The notes beneath the pieces were generated by a model. It was not told the DNA's origin. It made no database searches and worked only from the letters and a program-made list of their open reading frames with translations. From positions 124,001 to 188,000 of the forward strand of contig NZ_JOJL01000027.1 of assembly GCF_000721705.1 (NCBI RefSeq): a stretch of DNA of 64,000 bases, in the 5' to 3' direction. Shown in pieces: positions 50,114-57,783 of this stretch; positions within the stretch are counted from its first letter, which is position 1, and each line of letters opens with the position of its first letter. Both the position numbers and the translations under genes were made by a program. Source of the DNA: Actinoplanes subtropicus (GTDB lineage Bacteria; Actinomycetota; Actinomycetes; Mycobacteriales; Micromonosporaceae).

Positions 50114-51228
50114 GTGGCCTCCGCCGGGAGGTGGGCGGCGACGGTGAAGGCGCCGTCGCCGGCCGGGCCCGCGGTGAGCGAGCCGCCGAACAGCTCGACG
50201 CGTTCACGCAGGCCGGCCAGGCCACGGCCGGAGCCGGCGGCGGCGATGCGGGGCAGGCCCGGGGCGGTCGTCACCGAGATGTCGACGCTGGACGGGCGGT
50301 AGCCGAGCCGGACGACGGTGGGGCGGCCGGCGGCGTACTTCAGGGCGTTGGTGAGGGATTCCTGGACGACGCGGTACGCGGTGAGGTCTCGCCCGGTGCC
50401 CAGCGTCGCCGGCGGCGAGCCCTCCTCGATCAGCGCGACCGGCTGGCCCGCGGCCCGGGTGCGTTCGATGAGTTCGGGCAGCGCGGTCAGGCCGGGCAGC
50501 CGGTCGCGGGGAGCCTCGCGGGCCGGGTCGAGCACGCCGAGCAGGTCGCGCAGGTCGCCGAGGGCCCGCTTGCCGGTGTCCTTGATCGCGGTCAGGCTCT
50601 CGCGGGCCGGGTCGGGCGGCAGGAACTGCGCCGCGTTGGCCTGCACGACCATCGCTGTCACGTGGTGGGTGACCACGTCGTGCAGTTCGCGGGCGATGCG
50701 GGCCCGCTCGTCGGCCCGCGCCGCTTCGGCCTCGACGCGGCGCCGCATCTCGATGGTCGAGCGCATGGCCCGCACGTACGACCCGACGAGCCACGCGCCG
50801 GCGAGGGCGGCGTAGAAGGCCGCGTAGTCGGCGACCTGGTCGACCGAGCCGGCATGATGCAGCGCGACCGCCAGAGCGGCGAAACCGCCGGTGGCCGCGA
50901 GGGCGGTCCACCGGCGGGATCTCTTCTGGTACGCGGCCGCGCTGTAGATCGCGACGAGCAGGCCCAGGCTCGCGAACGTCGCGTACCCCCGCAGCTCCTG
51001 GACCGAGAAACCGGCCGCGACCACCGCCAGGGTGACCGCCGGCCGGGGCCGGCGCAGAGCCAGCGGGAGCGACTGGGCCAGCACGGCGAACGCGGCCAGC
51101 GCATCGACCGGCCGATGCGGGAGTTCGCCGAGCCGCGTCCCGTGGGTCGCCAGCGGCGGTACGAAGGCGATCAGCGCGAGGGCCACACCCAGCGCGGCAT
51201 CGCGCACGAGCGGCGAACGAGGGGACAC
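50110..51228 (-). CDS. Sensor histidine kinase (HisKA_3 type)
   Basis: This 372-residue kinase has a membrane domain of about five to six helices (e.g. AALGVALALIAFVPPL; YATFASLGLLVAIYSAAAY). HisKA_3 follows, with the phospho-accepting His in RIARELHDVVTHHVTAMVVQ, then a short HATPase with VVQESLTNALKYA and SGRGLAGLRERVELFGG. This is the DesK/NarX-like class that pairs with NarL regulators. The start is GTG 51228: the minus-strand hexamer TACGCT (51235-51240) lies six bases before it. The frame continues upstream to 51453 but runs through the CPBP gene. Confidence 0.9.
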   Translation of the reverse strand: MSPRSPLVRDAALGVALALIAFVPPLATHGTRLGELPHRPVDALAAFAVLAQSLPLALRRPRPAVTLAVVAAGFSVQELRGYATFASLGLLVAIYSAAAYQKRSRRWTALAATGGFAALAVALHHAGSVDQVADYAAFYAALAGAWLVGSYVRAMRSTIEMRRRVEAEAARADERARIARELHDVVTHHVTAMVVQANAAQFLPPDPARESLTAIKDTGKRALGDLRDLLGVLDPAREAPRDRLPGLTALPELIERTRAAGQPVALIEEGSPPATLGTGRDLTAYRVVQESLTNALKYAAGRPTVVRLGYRPSSVDISVTTAPGLPRIAAAGSGRGLAGLRERVELFGGSLTAGPAGDGAFTVAAHLPAEAT

Positions 51229-51254
51229 GGCAGCAGCGTATCGGCGCCGGGTGT

Positions 51255-52082
51255 TCAACGCGCCCGCGAAGCGCGACGCAGCAGCCAGGCCGAAGCGACC
51301 ACCCCGACCAGGATCGCGAAGATGCTCGCCTCCGGCCCGAAACCGCCGCCGCTGATCAGGGCGGCCCCGTGCGGCTCGCCGACGACGAGACCGCCGTGGA
51401 ACGCCGAGCCGGAGTCGGTCGAGCCGAACAGGCCCGACTCGGCGAAATTCCACCCCAGATGCAGGCCGATCGGCAGCCAGAGGCTACGGCTGACCGTGTA
51501 CGCGGCGCCGAGCAGCACCCCCGCCTCCACCGCGATGGCCAGCGCGCCCCACAGCGTCGCCCCAGGGTTGAACAGGTGCAATGCCCCGAACAGCAGGCCA
51601 GAGACGGCAAGCGCGACCGCGGTGTTGGCCCACTGCTGGATGAGCCGGAACAGGACGCCCCGGAAGAGGAGTTCCTCGGTCACGGCGACTCCGCACATCA
51701 CACCGAACGTGGCGATCGTGCCGCTCACCGAGCCCCAGCCGGCGATGCGGTAGCCGCCGAACAGGGCGATCAACGCGATCACGACGCCGAACAGCAGGAT
51801 GCCGAGCCCGAAGCCGCGGAGCACGCCCCGCCGCGCATCGCCGAGCGCCAGCTCGTCGACCGGCCGTTGTTCCAGCCGGCCCACCAGGGCGCGGTAGGCG
51901 AGGAGGCCACCGGTCGCGACCACCGCGCCGACGAGGAGGCCGAGGACGGCATGCCCGGCGACGGCCGACTCGATCGGCCCGGCGATCACGATCAGCGCGA
52001 AGAACGCGACGAGCAGCACCAGCATGCGCACGCCCGCGGGCCGCAACCAGCGCGGCAGGCGGGAGAGGGAGGTCGAAGTCAT
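51255..52082 (-). CDS. CPBP-family intramembrane glutamic endopeptidase
   Basis: This 275-residue polytopic membrane protein of the ABI/CAAX-protease type has about eight hydrophobic segments. The catalytic motifs are all present: VTEELLFRGVLFRLI (EExxxR), LLFGALHLFNP (FxxxH) and GLHLGWNFAES (HxxxN). Bacterial members process or degrade membrane peptides, and some give immunity to bacteriocins. It is transcribed ahead of the two-component genes on the same strand with a 26-bp gap, so the three may form one operon. Confidence 0.92.
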   Translation of the reverse strand: MTSTSLSRLPRWLRPAGVRMLVLLVAFFALIVIAGPIESAVAGHAVLGLLVGAVVATGGLLAYRALVGRLEQRPVDELALGDARRGVLRGFGLGILLFGVVIALIALFGGYRIAGWGSVSGTIATFGVMCGVAVTEELLFRGVLFRLIQQWANTAVALAVSGLLFGALHLFNPGATLWGALAIAVEAGVLLGAAYTVSRSLWLPIGLHLGWNFAESGLFGSTDSGSAFHGGLVVGEPHGAALISGGGFGPEASIFAILVGVVASAWLLRRASRAR

Positions 52083-52435
52083 GGGAGAAACGCTAGGGAT
52101 CCGCCGCCCGGCAGTCGTCCCCGTCAGGTAAGCAGTCGCGATCCCCCACAGGGGGGATGACTCAGATCGGAAACGACCTCCCTGTTCTGCCGGGCGTCAG
52201 TGGCAGTGCTCCTCGATGCCGATGGAGGCCGATGGGCCGCCGGCTGCGAGTAGGTCAGCAAGCTCATGCGCCGAGCTTGGCCGCTCGGCCTGGCGGTCTC
52301 CGCCCTGTGGGCGCCGAGCGCGGCGACGCGCGCTGATCGAACTAGTCCAGAAAGCATCGGATAGGCCGTGGTGTCTTAGGGGTGCACGGGCTCCCGTCCG
52401 GGGCGCCTGGTGGTCGGCCATCCACTGCACTGCGT
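52083..52435. other. Intergenic region with one small hairpin
   Basis: I see no gene in these 353 bp. CAAGCTC-N7-GAGCTTG (52259-52279) can form a 7-bp hairpin. The 5' portion upstream of the CPBP gene should hold its promoter, but no clear hexamer pair stands out. Confidence 0.4.
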
Positions 52436-52945
52436 TCACCGCCGGGCGGAACCGCTCGGTCCGCCCGACTTGATCGCCCGGCGGACGTCGTCGGCGTACG
52501 CCTCAGGCTGTGCCCAGGCCGCGAAGTGGCCGCCGGTGTCGTGCTCGACGTAATCGCTGATGTTCAGGAACGCCTCGGCGTAGCTTCGCGGTTCCGGCTT
52601 GGTGTCGTCGGCGAACACCGAGAGCACGGTGGGCGTCTCCACCCGGGCGAGGACAACGGCCGGTTCGGTGTACGAGGTGAGGGAGGTGCCGATCGTCCCG
52701 GTGACCCAGTACGCGGTGATCCAGGTGAGCAGCTCGTCCACCGTGAACGCCGACTCGCCGGACCAGGAGTCGAGCTTCTCCACCAGCCACGCCGCCAGCC
52801 CGGCGGGTGAGTCGCCGAGGGCGACCGCGAGCGTGTTCGGCCGGGTCGACTGCTCGGCGATGTATCCGCCGTCGGTCCGGAACCACTGCGCCGCCCGGTC
52901 CAGGTAGGCGGCCGCGTCCGGTGCCAGCTGCGCCCGGTCGGCGCA
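52436..52945 (-). pseudogene. Epoxide-hydrolase-like alpha/beta hydrolase, C-terminal fragment
   Basis: From about 52945 the minus strand reads ADRAQLAPDAAAYLDRAAQW, GGYIAEQSTRPNTLAVALGD, LAAWLVEKLDSWSG, ELLTWITAYWVTGTIGTSL and HDTGGHFAAWAQPEAYADDV. This is the C-terminal half of a bacterial epoxide hydrolase (EphX/juvenile-hormone-hydrolase-like), with the catalytic His in GGHFAA. The EHN domain and nucleophile are missing, and upstream sequence is unrelated. It is the last coding relic before the selC repeat. Confidence 0.65.
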
Positions 52946-53246
52946 GCGTCGCCGTGAGCAGGGCACTCCCCCGAGTCGCGGAGAGCAAGGCGACGGCCAG
53001 AACGCAGGCTGCGCGCAGACGACCTCCCGGAACGCAGCACCGCGCCCAGGCTGCGGCGTCAGCGGCCCGTGTCGGGCCGCCTTGAAGACGTACAGAAAAA
53101 GGTTGAACAGGAATTCGGCAGCCAATCCGGCAGCCGGTTGCCGACCGCCAGTTGAGCGCCTTGATCAGGAGCCGCACGGCAAATGCGCGGCAACAAGCTC
53201 GCCACGTAAGATGTCCGCGCAGGTCAGATGGCTTGGCTCTACCGAT
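52946..53246. other. Non-coding segment at the right end of the putative element
   Basis: There is no gene I can support in these 301 bp. GC is slightly lower, and there are A-runs near 53095. No integrase relic or inverted repeat is obvious. Confidence 0.4.
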
Positions 53247-53307
53247 CTTCAAGACTGGTGTGACCGGCATCCGGGTCAGTCGGGTTCGATTCCCGTCCGC
53301 CTCCGCT
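53247..53307 (+). repeat. Putative attR: duplicated 3' end of selC
   Basis: These 61 bases match selC from the anticodon loop to CCGCC(A) with two substitutions and one deletion (CCCGG to CCGG in the variable arm). The 5' half of the tRNA is absent: upstream is CTACCGA rather than the anticodon stem. It is therefore not a functional tRNA but the distal copy expected from site-specific integration at selC. Confidence 0.75.
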
Positions 53308-53337
53308 GACCAGCACCGATGTGGGCGGGAAGGTGGC

Positions 53338-53778
53338 ATGGCGATCGATCCGCGGCGGGTGGACAACGAGGTGCTGACCGAGGAGACCGATTTCGCCGAC
53401 CTGGCCTACCGGGCGCTGATCGGCACCGCCGGCGGGTCGACCCGGGCCGACTGCTTCCCGCTGGACTGGGTCTTCCGCGCCTATCGGGAACTGGCCGGGT
53501 CACCCTATGCCGACCTGCTGGCGAGGGGCATGGCCGACTGCCTGACCGCGGACGATCCGTTCGTACGCGCTCAGGCCCTGATCTTCTTCGACGCGGAGCC
53601 GGAGGCGGCCGGCGGGGAGCGGATCGCGTCGCTCGACAGCAGCCACCGCGATCTCTTCGCGGGAGTGCCGGACCCGATGTCGCCGGGTCACGACCTGGGC
53701 GAGCGGCTCGCCTGGGTGGCCGCCGTCCGAGCCCGGCGCGGGGCCGGCCGGGACGCGGAACCGGGAGCGGCGCCATGA
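53338..53778 (+). CDS. Uncharacterised 146-aa protein
   Basis: The ATG at 53338 follows GGGAAGGTGG and opens a frame with normal high-GC codon bias. The product is acidic and helical (EVLTEETDFADLAYRALIGT, LDWVFRAYRELAGSPYADLL, FVRAQALIFFDAEPEA), with a HEAT-like alternation around residues 35-95. There is no signal peptide and no recognised family. It overlaps the next gene by 4 bp, so the two are coupled. It is the first intact gene outside the putative selC element. Confidence 0.65.
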   Translation: MAIDPRRVDNEVLTEETDFADLAYRALIGTAGGSTRADCFPLDWVFRAYRELAGSPYADLLARGMADCLTADDPFVRAQALIFFDAEPEAAGGERIASLDSSHRDLFAGVPDPMSPGHDLGERLAWVAAVRARRGAGRDAEPGAAP

Positions 53779-54521
53779 GTGGCGAACTGGCGCAGAGCAT
53801 GGCCATCGCGGCGTTCGGCACGATGTGGCTGGCGGGTTCGCGCGGTGACCTGCAACGCCTCCCCCAGCTCGCGGATCTGGTCGCCTTCGACTCGGTGGCG
53901 GGCGTCGAACCGTGGCTGGAGGGCCTGGCCGCCGACGGGGTGGAGCGGCTGTGGCTGGCCGTCCCGGGCCTCGGGATCACGGGCTCGCCGTACGGGCCGG
54001 TCGCGCCGGTGAGTGCGGGTTTCCTGGGTGGCCTTCCGGCCGGGCTGGTGAGCACCGGCACGGCCGGCCGCCACCGGTGGCGAGGACAGTGGAGTCCCGC
54101 CACCCGGGCCGGCGACGGCGCCCAGATCCTGGTGGTCAACTACCTGTCCGAGCCGGTGGCGGTCGCCCCGGCACGGATCGGCACCGGCGAGGCCCGCGCT
54201 GGCCTGGACGAGGCGCTCGACCGGGCCGCCCGCTTCGCCGACCGCCACGAGCTGCCGGAGTGGGCGCGGTTGTTCGCCGAGGCTCGCCGGCCGCCGGAGG
54301 CGCGCCGTCGTGACCTGTTCCCCGCGTCGTGGCCCGATCCCGACGGCCCCGCGCTGGCCGCGACGGCGATGGCGGCCTGGGTGTTCGGGGGCATGGGGTC
54401 GTGGAACGACCTCGGGTTCGCCGACGGCGAGGCACAGCGGGAGTACGAACAGATCAGCCGCGACCTCCTCGAGACCGTCCTGCGGGCCTGCATCGCGGCC
54501 GTCAACATCGACCTCCGATGA
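53775..54521 (+). CDS. Uncharacterised 248-aa protein coupled to the gene before it
   Basis: This starts at ATG 53775 inside the stop of its neighbour. The protein has a helical N-terminus (GELAQSMAIAAFGTMWLAGS), a glycine-rich centre (LAVPGLGITGSPYGPVAPVS, GFLGGLPAGLVSTGTAGRHR), a strand-like QILVVNYLSEPVAVAPARIG and a C-terminal helical region (GMGSWNDLGF, LLETVLRACIAAVNIDLR). I recognise no family. The GSWNDLGF/ADGEA segment looks surface-exposed and might be a ligand site. Its TGA is inside the first of three tandem hairpin repeats. Confidence 0.65.
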   Translation: MSGELAQSMAIAAFGTMWLAGSRGDLQRLPQLADLVAFDSVAGVEPWLEGLAADGVERLWLAVPGLGITGSPYGPVAPVSAGFLGGLPAGLVSTGTAGRHRWRGQWSPATRAGDGAQILVVNYLSEPVAVAPARIGTGEARAGLDEALDRAARFADRHELPEWARLFAEARRPPEARRRDLFPASWPDPDGPALAATAMAAWVFGGMGSWNDLGFADGEAQREYEQISRDLLETVLRACIAAVNIDLR

Positions 54522-54604
54522 GCCGGCCGCTCTCCCCCGGCCGGAAATGAGCCGGCCGCTCTCCCCCGGCCGGAAATGAGCCGGCCGCTCTCCCCCGGCC
54601 GGAA
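54518..54604 (+). repeat. Three tandem 29-bp repeats, each a hairpin
   Basis: The 29-bp unit starting ATGAGCCGGCCGCTCTCCCC occurs at 54518, 54547 and 54576; a fourth begins at 54605 and diverges after ATGAGCCGG. Within each unit CCGGCCG pairs with CGGCCGG (7 bp, 8-nt loop). The first unit overlaps the stop of the 248-aa gene and the partial fourth supplies the start codon of the next gene. Confidence 0.9.
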
Positions 54605-54793
54605 ATGAGCCGGTGCGGGCATCCGACCCGCGCCGACCGGATGGTCAAGGGGTTCGGGCGGGAGTGCGCCGCCCAGTTGGGGCTGGTCGGCCGGACGGTC
54701 GACATCGAGCACGAGGGGCCCGACCTGTTCGACGTCCTCGACGACCTGACGGACGACGCCTGCGACGGCGCCGACCGGCCGGCCGACCGCTGA
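54605..54793 (+). CDS. Small zinc-finger-like protein (DUF6011-like), 62 aa
   Basis: The protein begins MSRCGHPTRADRMVKGFGRECAAQLG: a Cys-Gly pair, then GxGxEC, as in small DUF6011-type treble-clef fragments that name components by the pattern CGRxLTdPxSxxxGxGPxC. An acidic tail (DLFDVLDDLTDDACDGADRP) follows. Only three cysteines and one or two histidines are present, so zinc binding is uncertain. The start codon is the end of the tandem repeat array, and no separate ribosome site is visible. It may be a real small gene or a remnant. Confidence 0.45.
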   Translation: MSRCGHPTRADRMVKGFGRECAAQLGLVGRTVDIEHEGPDLFDVLDDLTDDACDGADRPADR

Positions 54794-54795
54794 GC

Positions 54796-55221
54796 TCAGG
54801 GCTCCAGGTCGACCGCCGCCTTCAGCGAGCCGTCCATGGAGAACGGGACCGAATCGTGCTCGTGCACCACCAGCCAGCGGCCGTCGATCCGGCGCAGGCC
54901 GAGCGTCGCGCGGTACCAGAGCGTGAACGGCGAAGTGGCGCCGCGCGGAGTCGCCGTCATCGAGTCGAGGCTGGTCGCGAAGGCCACGTCGCCGTCGGCG
55001 GTGATCTCGAGCCGGGTCACCGTGCGCTGCGGCGGGGCCTCGAAGCCCTTCAGCCACGCCTCGAGGCCCGACGGGTCGTGCCCGTGCGGGTCGCTGACCA
55101 GCGGCGGGGCGAGGGTGTAGGCGACCACCGACGGCGCGTTGTACTGCTGCATGCCGGCCACGTCGCCGGCCGACAGGCGCTCGGCGCGGGCCAGGATCAC
55201 GTCCCTGATCTGCTCGTTCAT
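54796..55221 (-). CDS. SnoaL-like / DUF4440 nuclear-transport-factor-2 fold protein
   Basis: This 141-residue cone-shaped NTF2-like protein shows EQIRDVILARAERLSAGDVAGMQQYNAPSVVAYTLAPPL, in part the SAGDVAGMQQYNAPSVVAY signature. It continues SGLEAWLKGFEAPPQRTVTR, VAFATSLDSMTATPRG, LWYRATLGLRRIDGRWLVVH and EHDSVPFSMDG, all typical. Such proteins are isomerases, cyclases or ligand binders; activity here is unknown. A GGAGAACGAG site precedes ATG 55221. It is divergent from the YCII/sigma-factor pair. Confidence 0.85.
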   Translation of the reverse strand: MNEQIRDVILARAERLSAGDVAGMQQYNAPSVVAYTLAPPLVSDPHGHDPSGLEAWLKGFEAPPQRTVTRLEITADGDVAFATSLDSMTATPRGATSPFTLWYRATLGLRRIDGRWLVVHEHDSVPFSMDGSLKAAVDLEP

Positions 55222-55310
55222 CTCGTTCTCCTTCTTGAATCAAGAAACTTCCGCGGGTACGTCGAAGCCACCGGCCCGGTTTCGACATCCTGGTGAGCGA
55301 AGGAGTGAGC

Positions 55311-55682
55311 ATGAAATATCTGATCCTGATCCAGTCGAACCCGCGCAGCCTGGCCGCCTGGGAGAAGATGTCCGACGACGAGCGGATGGCGTTCGGGCGC
55401 GATCACCGGCGGCTGTCCGAGCGGATGGCCGACGAGGGGGTGCTGGTGGTCTCCGAGGGGCTGGCCGACCACTCCCTGTCCAAGTGGGTCTCGGTGCGGG
55501 ACGGCGGCACGATCAGCTCGGACGGGCCGTACGCCGAGGTCAAGGAGCATCTGGCCGGGTTCTACCTGATCGACACGCCGAGTCTGGACGAGGCGATCGC
55601 GTGGGCGGCCCGGGTGCCGGACGCCAGGTACACCGAGGTCGAGGTGCGGCCGGTGCTCGACATGAGCGGCTGGGAGTTCTGA
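55311..55682 (+). CDS. DGPF/YCII-family protein
   Basis: This 123-residue YCII-related protein carries the DGPF-type motif (SSDGPYAEVKEHLAGFYLI) and starts MKYLILIQSNPRSLAAWEKM. GAAGGAG lies seven bases before ATG 55311, which I prefer to GTG 55293. Proteins of this kind are characteristically encoded next to ECF42 sigma factors, as here (2-bp gap). Their biochemical role is not known. Confidence 0.88.
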   Translation: MKYLILIQSNPRSLAAWEKMSDDERMAFGRDHRRLSERMADEGVLVVSEGLADHSLSKWVSVRDGGTISSDGPYAEVKEHLAGFYLIDTPSLDEAIAWAARVPDARYTEVEVRPVLDMSGWEF

Positions 55683-55684
55683 CC

Positions 55685-56854
55685 GTGGTCGAGGACCTGC
55701 TGCGGACCTCGGCGCCGCAGGTCCTGGCCGCGGTCGCCCGGCGTTACGGCGACTTCGACGCGGCCGAGGACGCGGTGCAGGAGGCTCTCTTTGCGGCCAG
55801 CCGGCAGTGGCCGGCGGACGGAATTCCCGACAACCCGGTCGCCTGGCTGATCCGGGTGGCCTCCCGCCGGCTCATCGAGATCGTCCGCAACGAGCGGGCC
55901 CGGCGCCGCCGTGAGGAGTCTCTACTTCAAGATCCCATTGCTTGCGTACGGGGTGACGACGAGCTGACGCTGCTGCTGCTCTGTTGCCATCCGGCCCTGA
56001 CGCCGCCCGCCCAGGTGGCCCTCACGCTGCGCGCGGTCGGCGGGCTCAGCACCGCGGAGATCGCCCGGGCGCTGCTGATCCCGGAGAAGACGGTCGGCCA
56101 GCGGATCAGCCGGGCGAAGCAGCGCCTGCGGGACGTGGGCGCGAAGTTCACGCTGCCCGGTGACCTGGAAGCGCGGCTCCCCGGCGTACGGCAAACCCTG
56201 TATTTGATCTTCAATGAGGGGTCGACGGCGAGCTCGGGATCGGCGTTGCACCGGGTGGAGTTGAGCGCGGAGGCGATCCGGCTGACCCGGCAGTTGCGGG
56301 CGTTGCGACCCGAGGACGGCGAGGTGGCCGGGCTGCTGGCGCTGATGCTGCTCACCGATGCGCGGCGGCCGGCCCGGACGCGGGAGGACGGGGCGCTGGT
56401 GCCGCTCGCGGAGCAGGACCGTGCGCTGTGGGACCGGGACTTCATCGCCGAGGGCGTCGCGCTCATCACCGACGCGCTGCGGCGGTACGCGGTCGGGCCG
56501 TTCCAGGTGCAGGCGGCGATCGCGGCGGTGCACGACGAGGCGCCGAGCGCGGCCGAGACGGACTGGCCGCAGATTCTCGAGCTGTATCGGCTGCTGGCGG
56601 CGCTGGCGCCGGGGCCGATGGTGACGCTGAACCGGATCGTGGCGCTGGCCGAGGTGGACGGACCGGCGGCCGGGTTGCGGGCCCTCGACGCGGCGGAGCT
56701 CGATCACTACCGGGTGGCGGCGGTCCGGGCGCATCTGCTGGAACGCGCCGGCGATCTCGGGGCGGCCCGGGAGGAGTACCGGCGGGCGGCGCGGCTGACC
56801 CTGAGCCTGCCGGAACGTCGATACCTGGAGGCGCGGGTGGCCCGCCTGGCGTAA
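55685..56854 (+). CDS. ECF sigma factor, ECF42 type, with long C-terminal TPR-like domain
   Basis: This 389-residue RNA polymerase sigma factor starts at GTG 55685. Sigma2 is VLAAVARRYGDFDAAEDAVQ, EALFAASRQWPADGIPDNPV and AWLIRVASRRLIEIVRNERA. Sigma4 is LTLRAVGGLSTAEIARALLI, PEKTVGQRISRAKQRLRD. The C-terminal ~200 residues (YLIFNEGSTAS, LHRVELSAEAIRLTRQLRAL, YRLLAALAPGPMVTLNRIVA, AELDHYRVAAVRAHLLERAG) are the TPR-like extension that replaces an anti-sigma factor in ECF42. It is coupled to the DGPF gene. Confidence 0.93.
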   Translation: MVEDLLRTSAPQVLAAVARRYGDFDAAEDAVQEALFAASRQWPADGIPDNPVAWLIRVASRRLIEIVRNERARRRREESLLQDPIACVRGDDELTLLLLCCHPALTPPAQVALTLRAVGGLSTAEIARALLIPEKTVGQRISRAKQRLRDVGAKFTLPGDLEARLPGVRQTLYLIFNEGSTASSGSALHRVELSAEAIRLTRQLRALRPEDGEVAGLLALMLLTDARRPARTREDGALVPLAEQDRALWDRDFIAEGVALITDALRRYAVGPFQVQAAIAAVHDEAPSAAETDWPQILELYRLLAALAPGPMVTLNRIVALAEVDGPAAGLRALDAAELDHYRVAAVRAHLLERAGDLGAAREEYRRAARLTLSLPERRYLEARVARLA

Positions 56855-56864
56855 ACCTCTTGGT

Positions 56865-57783
56865 ATGCCGGAGTGGAAAGAAGTCCTCGACGAGGCCAGC
56901 CAGTATGCGATCCGTTATCTCGACGGGCTGCCGTCGCGGCCGGTCGGCAGCAGCGCCACGCTTTCGTCGCTGCGGGCGGATCTCGACCTGCCGCTGCCCG
57001 TGCACGGCACCGACCCCCGTTCCGTGGTCGCGGATCTGGCGCGGTTCGCCGATCCGGGCATGGTGGCGTCGTCGAGCGGGCGGTTCTTCGGGTTCGTGAT
57101 CGGCGGTGCGACGCCGGCGGCGCTGGCGGCCGACTGGCTGACCTCGGTGTGGGACCAGAACGCGGGGCTGTACGTGATCGGGCCGGCGGCCGCGGTCGTC
57201 GAGGACGTCGCGGCGCGGTGGCTCGCGTCGCTGCTGGGTCTGCCCGCGGGCGTCTCGTGCGGGTTCGTGACCGGCGCGCAGATGGCCAACTTCACCGGGC
57301 TGGCGATCGGGACGCAGGTGGTGCTCGGCCGGGCGGGGTGGAACGTCGCGGTCGACGGGCTGTGGGGCGCGCCCCGGGTGCGGGTGCTCGCCGGGCGCGG
57401 GCGGCACGGGACGATCGACCGGGCGCTGCGGTTCCTCGGGATGGGTACCGGCTCGATCGTCGAGGTCGAGGCGGACGGCCAGGGGCGGATGCTGCCCTCG
57501 GCGTTGCGGGCGGCGCTGGCCGCGGAGAGCGGGCCGGCGATCGTGTGCGCGCAGGCCGGGAACGTGAACAGCGGCGCGTTCGACCCGGTCGGCGAGATCT
57601 GCGACCTGGCCCACGCCGCGGGCGCCTGGGTGCACGTCGACGGGGCGTTCGGCCTCTGGGCGGTGCTGGATGAGCGGCACCACGTGGCGCGGGCAGGCGG
57701 CGATGCGCATCTCGGTGTCCAACTGGTCGACGACGCCGTCCGACGTGGACCGCTCGGTCGAGGCGATCCTGCGCTGCCTCTAA
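56865..57783 (+). pseudogene. Group II PLP-dependent decarboxylase with internal deletion
   Basis: From ATG 56865 the protein follows aromatic-L-amino-acid/glutamate decarboxylase-like enzymes for about 265 residues (SSGRFFGFVIGGATPAALAA, DWLTSVWDQNAG, GFVTGAQMANFTGLAIG, ACAQAGNVNSGAFDP-like ending VHVDGAFGLWA). It then jumps to the last ~35 residues in another frame (SGTTWRGQAAMRISVSNWST, TPSDVDRSVEAILRCL, TAA 57781-57783). The segment with the PLP lysine (usually DxHKW) is gone. The original frame stays open far downstream but reads only the antisense of the next gene. The enzyme is inactive. Confidence 0.85.

Noticed and set aside
53247..53307. A second functional tRNA-Sec
   Set aside because: The 5' acceptor, D-arm and anticodon 5' strand are missing and the variable arm has a deletion.
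54518..54604. Possible CRISPR array of 29-bp repeats
   Set aside because: Unit size is right, but the copies are directly adjacent with no spacers.
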